Source: an uncultured Collinsella sp. (GTDB lineage: Bacteria; Actinomycetota; Coriobacteriia; Coriobacteriales; Coriobacteriaceae). Taken from it: a stretch of DNA of 64,000 nucleotides. A program made the translations under genes and the position numbers. The stretch spans positions 21,559 to 85,558 of the forward strand of contig CABSAN010000003.1 of NCBI GenBank assembly GCA_902475785.1, in the 5' to 3' direction. Positions 52,148 to 59,736 of this stretch are shown here, piece after piece. Under the pieces are notes generated by a model. The model worked only from the letters and a program-made list of their open reading frames with translations. It did no database searches and had not been told where the DNA came from. Each line of letters begins with the position of its first letter. Positions within the stretch are counted from its first letter, which is position 1.

Positions 52148-52801
52148 ATGGGTTATTCGTTAGTCAATATCCTGGGCGGTCTTCTGATCGTGACCTCCAC
52201 CATGGTGGTCGTCTCGAAGACCATCCCGTCCGCCATCAAGTGGTACGCGATCCAGTCGGTTGTCCTGGTGGGCGTGCTGCTCACCCTGGGCCTCACCACC
52301 GGTGCCACCGAGCTTCTCATGTGGGCCGCGTCGGCCTTCGTCACCAAGGTGATCCTCGTTCCGTTCATTCTCAACCGTGCCTACAAGAAGATGGGTTCGC
52401 CTGCCGATAGCACGCTGACCTCCTCCATCAAGCCGGCCTGGACCATCATCCTCACCGGTCTGGAGGTGGCCGTCTGCTTCGCGGTGGTCACGCGCCTGAG
52501 CCTGCCCACCGCCGAGGTGGCCACTCCGGCCCTCGCCATCAGCTTCGCGCACTTCTTCGTCGGCCTCACGTGCATCATCTCCCAGCGCAACATCCTCAAG
52601 CAGATCTTCGGGTACTGCCTTATGGAGAACGGTAGCCACGTGACGCTCGCTCTGCTCGCGCCCACGGCCCCCGAGATCATCGAGATCGGCATCGCCACCG
52701 ACGCCATCTTCGCCGTCATCATCATGTCCGCCGTCGTCGTGAGGATTTGGAACGACACCAAGTCGCTCGACTCCCACGACCTGACCGAATTGAAGGGGTA
52801 G
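52148..52801 (+). CDS. hyfE: Hydrogenase-4 membrane subunit HyfE
   Basis: A membrane protein of 217 residues with six or seven helices, combining a NuoK-like portion with extra helices as in HyfE. GLTCIISQRNILKQIFGYCLMENGSHVTLAL near residue 140 is the best-conserved segment and carries the buried acidic residue (MENG). ATG 52148 has TAGGAGGTAGG, overlapping the hyfD stop. It sits between two antiporter subunits, as in Escherichia coli hyf. Confidence 0.9.
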   Translation: MGYSLVNILGGLLIVTSTMVVVSKTIPSAIKWYAIQSVVLVGVLLTLGLTTGATELLMWAASAFVTKVILVPFILNRAYKKMGSPADSTLTSSIKPAWTIILTGLEVAVCFAVVTRLSLPTAEVATPALAISFAHFFVGLTCIISQRNILKQIFGYCLMENGSHVTLALLAPTAPEIIEIGIATDAIFAVIIMSAVVVRIWNDTKSLDSHDLTELKG

Positions 52802-52804
52802 GCC

Positions 52805-54370
52805 ATGGATGTTTCAATGCTGACGGTCGCCCTGCTCGCTTGTCCTCTCGTGTTCTCCCTGATTATGGCTGCGCTCCCCAAGACGACGTCCTACAACGTC
52901 TTCGCGGGGCTCAACACCATCTCCGTCGCGGCGACCCTTGTCCTTTCGGTCGTCACCGCGGGAACCATGCTCTCGAGCGGGCAGAATATCGACGCTTTGG
53001 GCCTGTGGCTCCATCTCGATTCGCTCTCGTCGATCTTCGTCCTTCTGGTAGGCATCATCGGGTTCATCACCGGCGTGTACTCCATCTCCTATATCAAGAT
53101 CGATATCGAGGAGAAGACCATGCCGGCCGAGCGCACCAAGCAGTACTACGCGCTGTTCAGCCTGTTCGTCTTCACGATGCTGCTCGCCTGCCTGTCCAAC
53201 AACATCATCCTCACCTGGGCGGCGGTCGAGGCCACTACGCTGTCGACCGTGTTCCTCGTGGGCATCTACAAGAACAAGCAGGCGCTCGAGGCGTCTTGGA
53301 AGTACGCGATGGTCTGCACCGCCGGTGTGGCCTTCGGCCTGTTCGGCACGCTGCTCATCTACGCGAACGCCGCCGATATCATGCCCAACGCGCATGAGGC
53401 CGCCTTCCTCACCTCCATCATGCCCTACGCCGACCAGTTCGACCCGATGCTCGTGCGCCTCGCGTTCGCGTTCATCGTCATCGGCTTCGGCACCAAGGCG
53501 GGCCTGTTCCCCATGCACACCTGGCTGCCCGACGCGCACTCCCAGGCTCCGAGCCCGGTCTCCGCGCTGCTCTCGGGCGTGCTGCTCAAGTGCGCCATGC
53601 TGGTGATCATCCGCTTCTACTCCCTGTCCATCATCACGGTGGGCGACACCTATCCGCGAACGCTCCTGCTCATCCTGGGCACGCTGTCCATCCTGGTGGC
53701 TGCCCTGTGCATCTTCAAGCAGGACGATATCAAGCGCCGCTTCGCGTACTCCTCCGTCGACAACGTCGGCGTGGTCGCGCTGTGCCTGGGTATCGGTGGC
53801 CCGCTCGGTATCGCCGCCTGCCTGCTGCACTGCATCTTCCACGGCTTCACGAAGGCGCTCGCCTTCTGCATGGCCGGTAACATCCAGCACATCTACCACA
53901 CCCGCGACCTGAACAAGATCAAGGGCGTCGTCGAGATCGCTCCCGTCACGGCAGCGCTCACCATCATCGCCCTGCTCGCGCTCGCCGCCTTCCCGCCGTT
54001 CGCCCTGTTCATCTCCGAGTTCCTCACCTTCGTGGCCGGCGTTCAGTCCGGTCCCATCTGGGTGGTCGTGCTCGTGGCCATCGGCCTCACCGGCGTGTAC
54101 TTCGCCCTTACCGGCATCGCGCTCAAGTCCATCTTCGGCAAGGCGCCCGAGGGCATGAAGCGCCACGAGGTGCCCGCCCTCATGATCATCCCCGAGATCG
54201 CCCTCGCGATCGTGGTCATGTGGTTCGGTATCGCCACCCCGGTCGCCATCACGAGCGGCGTCGAGGATGCAACGTCCGTCGTTTTGAACCAGAGCGTCGA
54301 AGAGCTCCACGAGGCCCCTCTCTACCGCATGGTGTTCAGTTCCCAGACCAAGACAAGTGAGGTGAATTAG
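52805..54370 (+). CDS. hyfF: Hydrogenase-4 membrane subunit HyfF
   Basis: A membrane protein of 521 residues of the NuoN/MrpD-like family. Supporting stretches are ACLSNNIILTWAAVEATTLSTVFLV, GFGTKAGLFPMHTWLPDAHSQAPSPVSALLSG and RRFAYSSVDNVGVVALCLG with LLHCIFHGFTKALAF. ATG 52805 lies 4 nt after hyfE, with GGGGTAGG before it. With HyfB and HyfD it gives three antiporter-like subunits, so ion translocation linked to formate oxidation is plausible. Confidence 0.92.
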   Translation: MDVSMLTVALLACPLVFSLIMAALPKTTSYNVFAGLNTISVAATLVLSVVTAGTMLSSGQNIDALGLWLHLDSLSSIFVLLVGIIGFITGVYSISYIKIDIEEKTMPAERTKQYYALFSLFVFTMLLACLSNNIILTWAAVEATTLSTVFLVGIYKNKQALEASWKYAMVCTAGVAFGLFGTLLIYANAADIMPNAHEAAFLTSIMPYADQFDPMLVRLAFAFIVIGFGTKAGLFPMHTWLPDAHSQAPSPVSALLSGVLLKCAMLVIIRFYSLSIITVGDTYPRTLLLILGTLSILVAALCIFKQDDIKRRFAYSSVDNVGVVALCLGIGGPLGIAACLLHCIFHGFTKALAFCMAGNIQHIYHTRDLNKIKGVVEIAPVTAALTIIALLALAAFPPFALFISEFLTFVAGVQSGPIWVVVLVAIGLTGVYFALTGIALKSIFGKAPEGMKRHEVPALMIIPEIALAIVVMWFGIATPVAITSGVEDATSVVLNQSVEELHEAPLYRMVFSSQTKTSEVN

Positions 54371-54374
54371 CACC

Positions 54375-56147
54375 ATGGCAGAACCTGAAAAGAAGGACTA
54401 CGCTCGTCGCTGCGAAAGCCACGTCGAGGCCCTGCGTGCTGCAGTGCCGGGCGCTATCGAGAAGGTCGAGTGGCAGTGCGAGGACCAGCTGACGATTACC
54501 GTCAAGCAGGACAAGCTGCCCGAGGCCGTCCACTACCTGTATTACGAGCGCTACGGCTGGATTCCCGTGATCATCGGCAACGATGAGCGCAGCCTGTGCG
54601 GCCGTTACGCCGTGTACTATGTCATCTCCATGGAGGGGGAGGATCCCGGTTGGGTGACCGTGCGCACCGAGGTCGATCCCGCCAAGATGACGTTCCCGTC
54701 CGTGACACCGTTCGTCCCCGCCTGTGTGTGGGGCGAGCGCGAGCTTCGCGACATGTTCGGCCTGATCCCCGAGGGTCTGCCCGACCGTCGTCGCCTGGTG
54801 CTGCCCGACGATTGGCCCAGCGGCCTGTACCCGCTGCGCAAGGACTCCATGGACTACCGCTTCCGTCCCGCTCCCGCGAGTGATATGGAAAACTACGAGT
54901 TCTTGGCCGATACCAAGGGCAAGGAGACGACGCTTGTCCCCATGGGCCCGTTGCACATTACCTCCGACGAGCCCGGCCACTTCCGCCTGTTCGTTGAGGG
55001 CGAGACGATCGTCGACGCCGACTACCGTCTGTTCTACGTGCACCGCGGCATGGAGAAGGTCGCCGAGACGCGCCTGAACTATGACGCCGTGACGTTCCTC
55101 GCCGACCGCATCTGCGGCATCTGCGGCTGCGCCCACTCGGTGGCCTATGCCGAGGCCGTCGAGCGCGCCCAGGGCATCCATGTCCCGCCGCGCGCCCAGT
55201 ACATCCGCGCCATCATGCTCGAGGTCGAGCGTCTGCACTCGCATCTGCTCAACATTGGCCTGGCGTCGCACTACACGGGCTTCGACTCCGGCTTCCAGCA
55301 GTTCTTCCGCGTCCGCGAGAAGTCCATGGATCTGGCCGAGAAGCTCTCCGGTCACCGCAAGACCTACGGCCTCAACGTGATCGGCGGCGTGCGTCGCGAC
55401 ATTTTGGCCGAGCAGAAGCTCTCCACGCTCACGACCATCCACCAGCTGCGCTCCGAGGTTCAGGAGCTCGTCGACGTCTTGCTCTCCACGCCCAACTTCA
55501 TTGAGCGTACGAGTGGCATCGGCATCTTGGATCGCAAGATCGCACGCGACTTCTCGCCGGTCGGCCCGCTCATGCGTGGCTCGGGCTATGCCCGCGACGT
55601 GCGCTTTGACCATCCCTTCGACGGCTACGCCGATCCGGACGTTCAAAAGATGCACGCCGCTACGGCCGACACCTGCGATGCCTTCGGCCGTACCGCCGTT
55701 CGCATCCAAGAGGTCTACGATTCGATCGATATGATCGAGACCATGCTCGAGAACTGCCCGTCGGGCCCCATCCTCACCACGGATTGGGAGTACACCCCGC
55801 ACAAGTACGCCATCGGTGCCACCGAGGCGCCGCGCGGCGAGGATGTGCACTGGGCCATGCTCGGCAACAACCAGAAGTGCTACCGCTGGCGCGCCAAGGC
55901 GGCCACGTACAGCAACTGGCCGGTCCTGCGCTACATGTTCCGCGGCAACACCGTGGGCGACGCTGCGCTGATCGTCGGTTCGCTCGACCCGTGCTACTCC
56001 TGCACCGACCGCGTGACGGTGACCGATGTCGCCGCCAAGCGCGATCACGTGCTCGACAAGGAGCAGTTCGAGAACGTCTGGCGCGACAAGTCGCCGCTTG
56101 CGGGCGAGGGCACCATGGCCGCCCCGCTCGATGAGGAGGCGCTCTAA
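54375..56147 (+). CDS. hyfG: [NiFe]-hydrogenase large subunit HyfG (group 4)
   Basis: A protein of 590 residues. Residues 1-165 are a NuoC-like domain (YLYYERYGWIPVIIGNDE, PACVWGERELRDMFGL). The remainder is the NuoD/hydrogenase large subunit. It has both NiFe ligand pairs: RICGICGCAHS near residue 240 and DPCYSCTDR near 540. Hence it is a true H2-evolving hydrogenase, not a complex I subunit. The C-terminal tail after DPCxxC is long and is presumably cleaved or retained as in HycE; the HycI protease is encoded downstream. ATG 54375 follows GAGGTGAAT. Confidence 0.95.
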   Translation: MAEPEKKDYARRCESHVEALRAAVPGAIEKVEWQCEDQLTITVKQDKLPEAVHYLYYERYGWIPVIIGNDERSLCGRYAVYYVISMEGEDPGWVTVRTEVDPAKMTFPSVTPFVPACVWGERELRDMFGLIPEGLPDRRRLVLPDDWPSGLYPLRKDSMDYRFRPAPASDMENYEFLADTKGKETTLVPMGPLHITSDEPGHFRLFVEGETIVDADYRLFYVHRGMEKVAETRLNYDAVTFLADRICGICGCAHSVAYAEAVERAQGIHVPPRAQYIRAIMLEVERLHSHLLNIGLASHYTGFDSGFQQFFRVREKSMDLAEKLSGHRKTYGLNVIGGVRRDILAEQKLSTLTTIHQLRSEVQELVDVLLSTPNFIERTSGIGILDRKIARDFSPVGPLMRGSGYARDVRFDHPFDGYADPDVQKMHAATADTCDAFGRTAVRIQEVYDSIDMIETMLENCPSGPILTTDWEYTPHKYAIGATEAPRGEDVHWAMLGNNQKCYRWRAKAATYSNWPVLRYMFRGNTVGDAALIVGSLDPCYSCTDRVTVTDVAAKRDHVLDKEQFENVWRDKSPLAGEGTMAAPLDEEAL

Positions 56148-56148
56148 T

Positions 56149-56865
56149 ATGCTGAAGCTTTGGAAGGTTAACGCCAAGGCCGGCGACGCGACGGTCAAGT
56201 ACCCGTTTGCGCCGTTTCCCACCAACAAGGACATGCGCGGCAAGCCCGAGCATAATGCCGAGCTCTGCATCGCCTGCGGTGCCTGCGGCGTGGCGTGCCC
56301 GGCCGATGCCATTCGCATGGACACCGACCTGGCGGCCGACACCATTACCTGGTCGATCGACTACGGCCGCTGCATCTTTTGTGGCCGCTGTGAGGAAGCC
56401 TGCCCCATGGAGGCCATCAAGCTCACCGAGGAGTTTGAGCTGGCCGTCATGAGCAAGGACGACCTCACCAGCAAGAGCGTATATACGCTCGAGCACTGCT
56501 CGCGTTGCGGCAAGCCGTTTGCCCCGCACAAGGAGATCGACTACGCTAAGCGCCTGCTGCAAAAGGCCGGCGGCATGGAGGCCATCCAGGCTGCCCGTAC
56601 CGTCGGTATGTGCCAGGAGTGCAAGCGCGAGCTCGACGCCCTGCGCGCCGCCTCGGCCGTAAAGACCGGCAACGCGCACGGCATGGCTGCCAACGAGACG
56701 CTTGCGTCCGGTGAGCCCCAGGGCCCCGGCATGGAGTATCTGGGCGGCCACGGCGTGAACCCGGAGTATATCGACCGCGAGCTCAACCCCGATGCGCCCG
56801 AGATTCCCGCCGGACCTGCGCCGGTCGAGGGCATCATCATGGATTTTGATACGAAGGAGGAGTAA
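56149..56865 (+). CDS. hyfH: Hydrogenase-4 iron-sulfur subunit HyfH
   Basis: A protein of 238 residues, like HycF/HyfH/NuoI. It has two [4Fe-4S] motifs, LCIACGACGVACPADAI near residue 41 and RCIFCGRCEEACPMEAI near 77, then CSRCGKPF and CQECKREL, which may bind a metal. The last 80 residues are acidic and probably flexible. ATG 56149 overlaps the end of the hyfG stop context and has GAGGAGG upstream. It connects clusters between HyfA and the small subunit. Confidence 0.92.
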   Translation: MLKLWKVNAKAGDATVKYPFAPFPTNKDMRGKPEHNAELCIACGACGVACPADAIRMDTDLAADTITWSIDYGRCIFCGRCEEACPMEAIKLTEEFELAVMSKDDLTSKSVYTLEHCSRCGKPFAPHKEIDYAKRLLQKAGGMEAIQAARTVGMCQECKRELDALRAASAVKTGNAHGMAANETLASGEPQGPGMEYLGGHGVNPEYIDRELNPDAPEIPAGPAPVEGIIMDFDTKEE

Positions 56866-56867
56866 CC

Positions 56868-57650
56868 ATGGCCGAACCCACGCTTTTGCCCGAGCGGCTT
56901 CAGTACCGCCCGACCAAGATCGAGCTCGACGAGAGCATCGAGAAGGCCAAGGCGACCCTTCTTAAGAAGATCAAGCGCTCGGTGTACGTCTACCGTGTCG
57001 ACTGCGGCGGCTGCAACGGCTGCGAGATCGAGATCTTCGGTTCCATCACGCCCGTCTTTGACGTCGAGCGCTTTGGCATCAAGGTCGTGCCCTCGCCCCG
57101 TCACGCCGATGTGCTGCTGTACACCGGCGCCGTGACGCGTGCCATGCGCATGCCGGCCCTGCGCGCCTTTGAGGCCGCACCCGATCCCAAGATCGTGGTG
57201 TCCTATGGCGCGTGCGGCTGCACCGGCGGCATCTTCTACGACAACTACTGCGTCTGGGGCGGCACGGATAAGATTCTGCCGGTCGATGTCTACATCCCCG
57301 GCTGCCCGCCCAGCCCCGCGCAGACCGTCTACGGCTTTGCCATGGCACTTGGCCTGCTGGACCAAAAGCTCCATGCCGAGACCACGGTGGAGGCCGCCGG
57401 CGAGCAGGCCGATATCCTGCACCCCGGCGTGCCGTACAAGCTGCGCGTTGCCATCGAGCGCGAGGCTCGCGCCATGAGCGGCTACCGTTACGGCCGCGAC
57501 CTGGCCAACGAGTTTATGGATACGCTCGAGGGCGCGCCCAAGGGTGATATCCGAGGTGCCATGGCGCTGCTCATCGACAAGCAGGACGATCCGCGCCGCG
57601 TTGAGGTCTACTCGGCGCTGCAGGATCTGGTGCTGGCCGGAGGTCACTAG
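56868..57650 (+). CDS. hyfI: Hydrogenase-4 small subunit HyfI (NuoB-like)
   Basis: A protein of 260 residues. The proximal [4Fe-4S] cluster ligands are VDCGGCNGCEIEIFG near residue 46, SYGACGCTGGIFYDNYC near 110 and YIPGCPPSPAQTVYG near 142. This is the HycG/HyfI arrangement. The 90-residue C-terminal extension is typical of Hyf/Hyc relatives. ATG 56868 is 2 nt after hyfH, with AAGGAGGAG. Confidence 0.94.
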   Translation: MAEPTLLPERLQYRPTKIELDESIEKAKATLLKKIKRSVYVYRVDCGGCNGCEIEIFGSITPVFDVERFGIKVVPSPRHADVLLYTGAVTRAMRMPALRAFEAAPDPKIVVSYGACGCTGGIFYDNYCVWGGTDKILPVDVYIPGCPPSPAQTVYGFAMALGLLDQKLHAETTVEAAGEQADILHPGVPYKLRVAIEREARAMSGYRYGRDLANEFMDTLEGAPKGDIRGAMALLIDKQDDPRRVEVYSALQDLVLAGGH

Positions 57651-58232
57651 ATGGAGCTCACGGACCGCTCTGGTTACTTTGCGGGCCCCGGTATGCTCGG
57701 CGGCTCCTTTGGCGATGCCTCGCGCGCAAGCGACGAGGCCGCCGAGGGCGTCGCCGACCCCTGCCTGGGCCATGCGCCCGACCAGGTGGTCTTCTATGAG
57801 CTCACGCGTAAGTTTGTGGAGACCGAGGAAGACGTTCCCCAGGAGGCCTGCGACGTGCTGTACTACACGCTCGCCGTGGGCCACCACACCGGCGTGCTCG
57901 ATTGCTTTGAGCCGCGCCTGTCGGTGCCGGTGGATGTCTTCTATTCGCTCGTCGATGCGCTGCCGGAGGGGGAGGCCAAGACCAAGTTCGAGGCCATCCG
58001 CTCCTTTGGCGAGTGCCAGCTTGACAAGGCGGCGGTGCCGTCGCTGCTCGAGGCCTGCGACACGCTGCTCGACGAGCGCGGTTTTCGCGGCTCGGCCAAG
58101 GCCGGCATCTCGGTGTTCGACGACGACTTTGGCCTGCATGCCCAGCAGGTCGCGTTTCTGATGAAGTTCCGCGATCTGGTTGAGCGCGTGCGCGATGTGT
58201 CGGGCGTGTACCTGACGGGAAGGTTGCAGTAA
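57651..58232 (+). CDS. hycH: Formate hydrogenlyase maturation protein HycH
   Basis: A protein of 193 residues of the HycH family, needed for assembly of the formate hydrogenlyase in Escherichia coli. It contains VVFYELTRKFVETEEDVPQEA, LYYTLAVGHHTGVLDCF and KAGISVFDDDFGLHAQQVAFLMKF. The ATG follows immediately after the hyfI stop, and its own stop (TAATGG) overlaps the next start, so translation is coupled throughout. Confidence 0.85.
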   Translation: MELTDRSGYFAGPGMLGGSFGDASRASDEAAEGVADPCLGHAPDQVVFYELTRKFVETEEDVPQEACDVLYYTLAVGHHTGVLDCFEPRLSVPVDVFYSLVDALPEGEAKTKFEAIRSFGECQLDKAAVPSLLEACDTLLDERGFRGSAKAGISVFDDDFGLHAQQVAFLMKFRDLVERVRDVSGVYLTGRLQ

Positions 58233-58735
58233 TGGGTCGCGTTGTGGATGGACGTGTGAACGGCGCCCCGTTTGCGGGTATCGTGCTCACGGCGGGAAGC
58301 GTGCTGCGTGCCGACGATGCCGCCGGCCCCGTGCTCTCCAAAAAGATGGAGGACGCGCCCATTGCCGGTTGGTACACCATCGACGGTGGCCAAACGCCCG
58401 AGGACGACATCATCGAGGTCAAGCGCGAGCGTCCGCCTCGCCTGGTCTTGGTCGATGCCGCCGACATGGCGCTGCCCGTCGGGTCTATCCGCCTGCTCGA
58501 TAAGCGCGATGTGGCCCGCAAGTCGATGTTCACCACGCATTCGCTCCCTTTGTCGATTCTGATCGAGGAAATCGAGCAATCGTGCGAAGATATCGTCTTC
58601 ATAGGGATTCAGCCGGGCGATACGGAGTTTTACAACCCTATGTCCCCGGAGGTCTTTGACGCCGTCGACGCCGTGTACGACGCCGTGGCCGCCAACGACT
58701 TTTCCCACTTTGTCCGCTTGGGACAAGAGCAATAG
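58232..58735 (+). CDS. hycI: Hydrogenase maturation protease HycI
   Basis: A protein of 167 residues of the HycI/HybD peptidase family that trims the large subunit after nickel insertion. GIVLTAGSVLRADDAAGP near residue 15 corresponds to the G-N-x-L-x-x-DD motif, with acidic metal ligands. LVLVDAADMALPVGSIRLL and IFIGIQPGDTEF-like segments are conserved, as is the GIQP motif near residue 129. The start overlaps the hycH stop by one base. Confidence 0.9.
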   Translation: MGRVVDGRVNGAPFAGIVLTAGSVLRADDAAGPVLSKKMEDAPIAGWYTIDGGQTPEDDIIEVKRERPPRLVLVDAADMALPVGSIRLLDKRDVARKSMFTTHSLPLSILIEEIEQSCEDIVFIGIQPGDTEFYNPMSPEVFDAVDAVYDAVAANDFSHFVRLGQEQ

Positions 58736-58774
58736 GAGCGCTTGTCCCTGCTGATTAGGAAAGAAGTGATTGAC

Positions 58775-59614
58775 ATGGCAGATTCCAAGGCGGAGTACCC
58801 CGCTCCCGATTGCCTTGCGCCCGCCGCGATCGAGGCCAAGACCGAGGCCGCCGGCGTGACCAAGGCTAACCTGCCGGTCGCAAAGGCCTTTGTTTTGGCG
58901 ATGTTCGCCGGCGCGTTCATTGCCTTCGGCGGCCTGTTCTTTACCGTGTTCTTGAGCGATAGCACGCTGGGCTGGGGCGCCCAGCGCGTCGTGGGCGGCC
59001 TGTGCTTTTGCCTGGGCCTGGTGCTGGTGCTGGTGTGCGGCGCCGAGCTGTTTACCGGCAATTCGCTTATGGTCTGCGCGCTCAAGAGCAAAAAGATCAC
59101 CCTGGCTCAGATGCTCAAGGCCTGGGCCGTCGTATGGGTCGGTAACTTTGTCGGTGCCCTGTTCATCGTCTTTTTGGTGTACATGGCCGGCATTTACAAG
59201 CTCAACGGCGAGGCGGTCGCCAATTCCATGGTGAGCGTCGCCGCCGGCAAGGTGACGGTCGACTGGGTGACGATCTTCTTCCGCGGCATCCTGTGCAACA
59301 TCTTTGTGTGCCTGGCCGTGTGGATCGGTACCGCCGGCAAGACCGTGGTCGATAAGGTCGTGGGCATTTTGCTGCCCATCGCCGCCTTTGTGGCCTGCGG
59401 TTTTGAGCACTGCGTCGCCAACATGTACTTTTTGCCCATGGGTGCCGTGATGCACGCGTGCGGCTATGGTGCCAAGGTCGCCGGCGCCGATGCCCTCAAC
59501 GCTGCGGGCATTGCGTTTAACTTGTCCGCCGCCACGCTGGGCAACATCGTAGGCGGCGCGGTTCTGATCGCGCTCGGCTACTGGTTTATCTACGCTAAGA
59601 AGTCCGAGGCGTAA
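58775..59614 (+). CDS. focA: Formate channel, FocA/FdhC (FNT) family
   Basis: A membrane protein of 279 residues with six helices. Conserved FNT features are KAFVLAMFAGAFIAFGGLFF, GAELFTGNSLMVCALKSKKI (the omega-loop region) and ACGFEHCVANMYFLP, whose His lines the pore. It would import or export formate for the FdhF complex. ATG 58775 is chosen with GAAAGAAG upstream; a TTG at 58742 would add 11 unconserved residues. It is the last gene before the operon terminator. Confidence 0.92.
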   Translation: MADSKAEYPAPDCLAPAAIEAKTEAAGVTKANLPVAKAFVLAMFAGAFIAFGGLFFTVFLSDSTLGWGAQRVVGGLCFCLGLVLVLVCGAELFTGNSLMVCALKSKKITLAQMLKAWAVVWVGNFVGALFIVFLVYMAGIYKLNGEAVANSMVSVAAGKVTVDWVTIFFRGILCNIFVCLAVWIGTAGKTVVDKVVGILLPIAAFVACGFEHCVANMYFLPMGAVMHACGYGAKVAGADALNAAGIAFNLSAATLGNIVGGAVLIALGYWFIYAKKSEA

Positions 59615-59636
59615 GGTGCCGTCTGTTTGATGTTGG

Positions 59637-59672
59637 GCCTCCCGCGGGGCGTTGCCGTGCGGGAGGCTTTTT
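59637..59672 (+). terminator. Terminator of the formate hydrogenlyase operon
   Basis: GCCTCCCGC pairs with GCGGGAGGC (59637-59667), followed by TTTTT. Confidence 0.9.
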
Positions 59673-59736
59673 GGGTCTGGTGCTCGTTGCCGGGCTTTTG
59701 GCCTGTTGTGTTTGGCTGATGAAAGGGGTAATCGAG

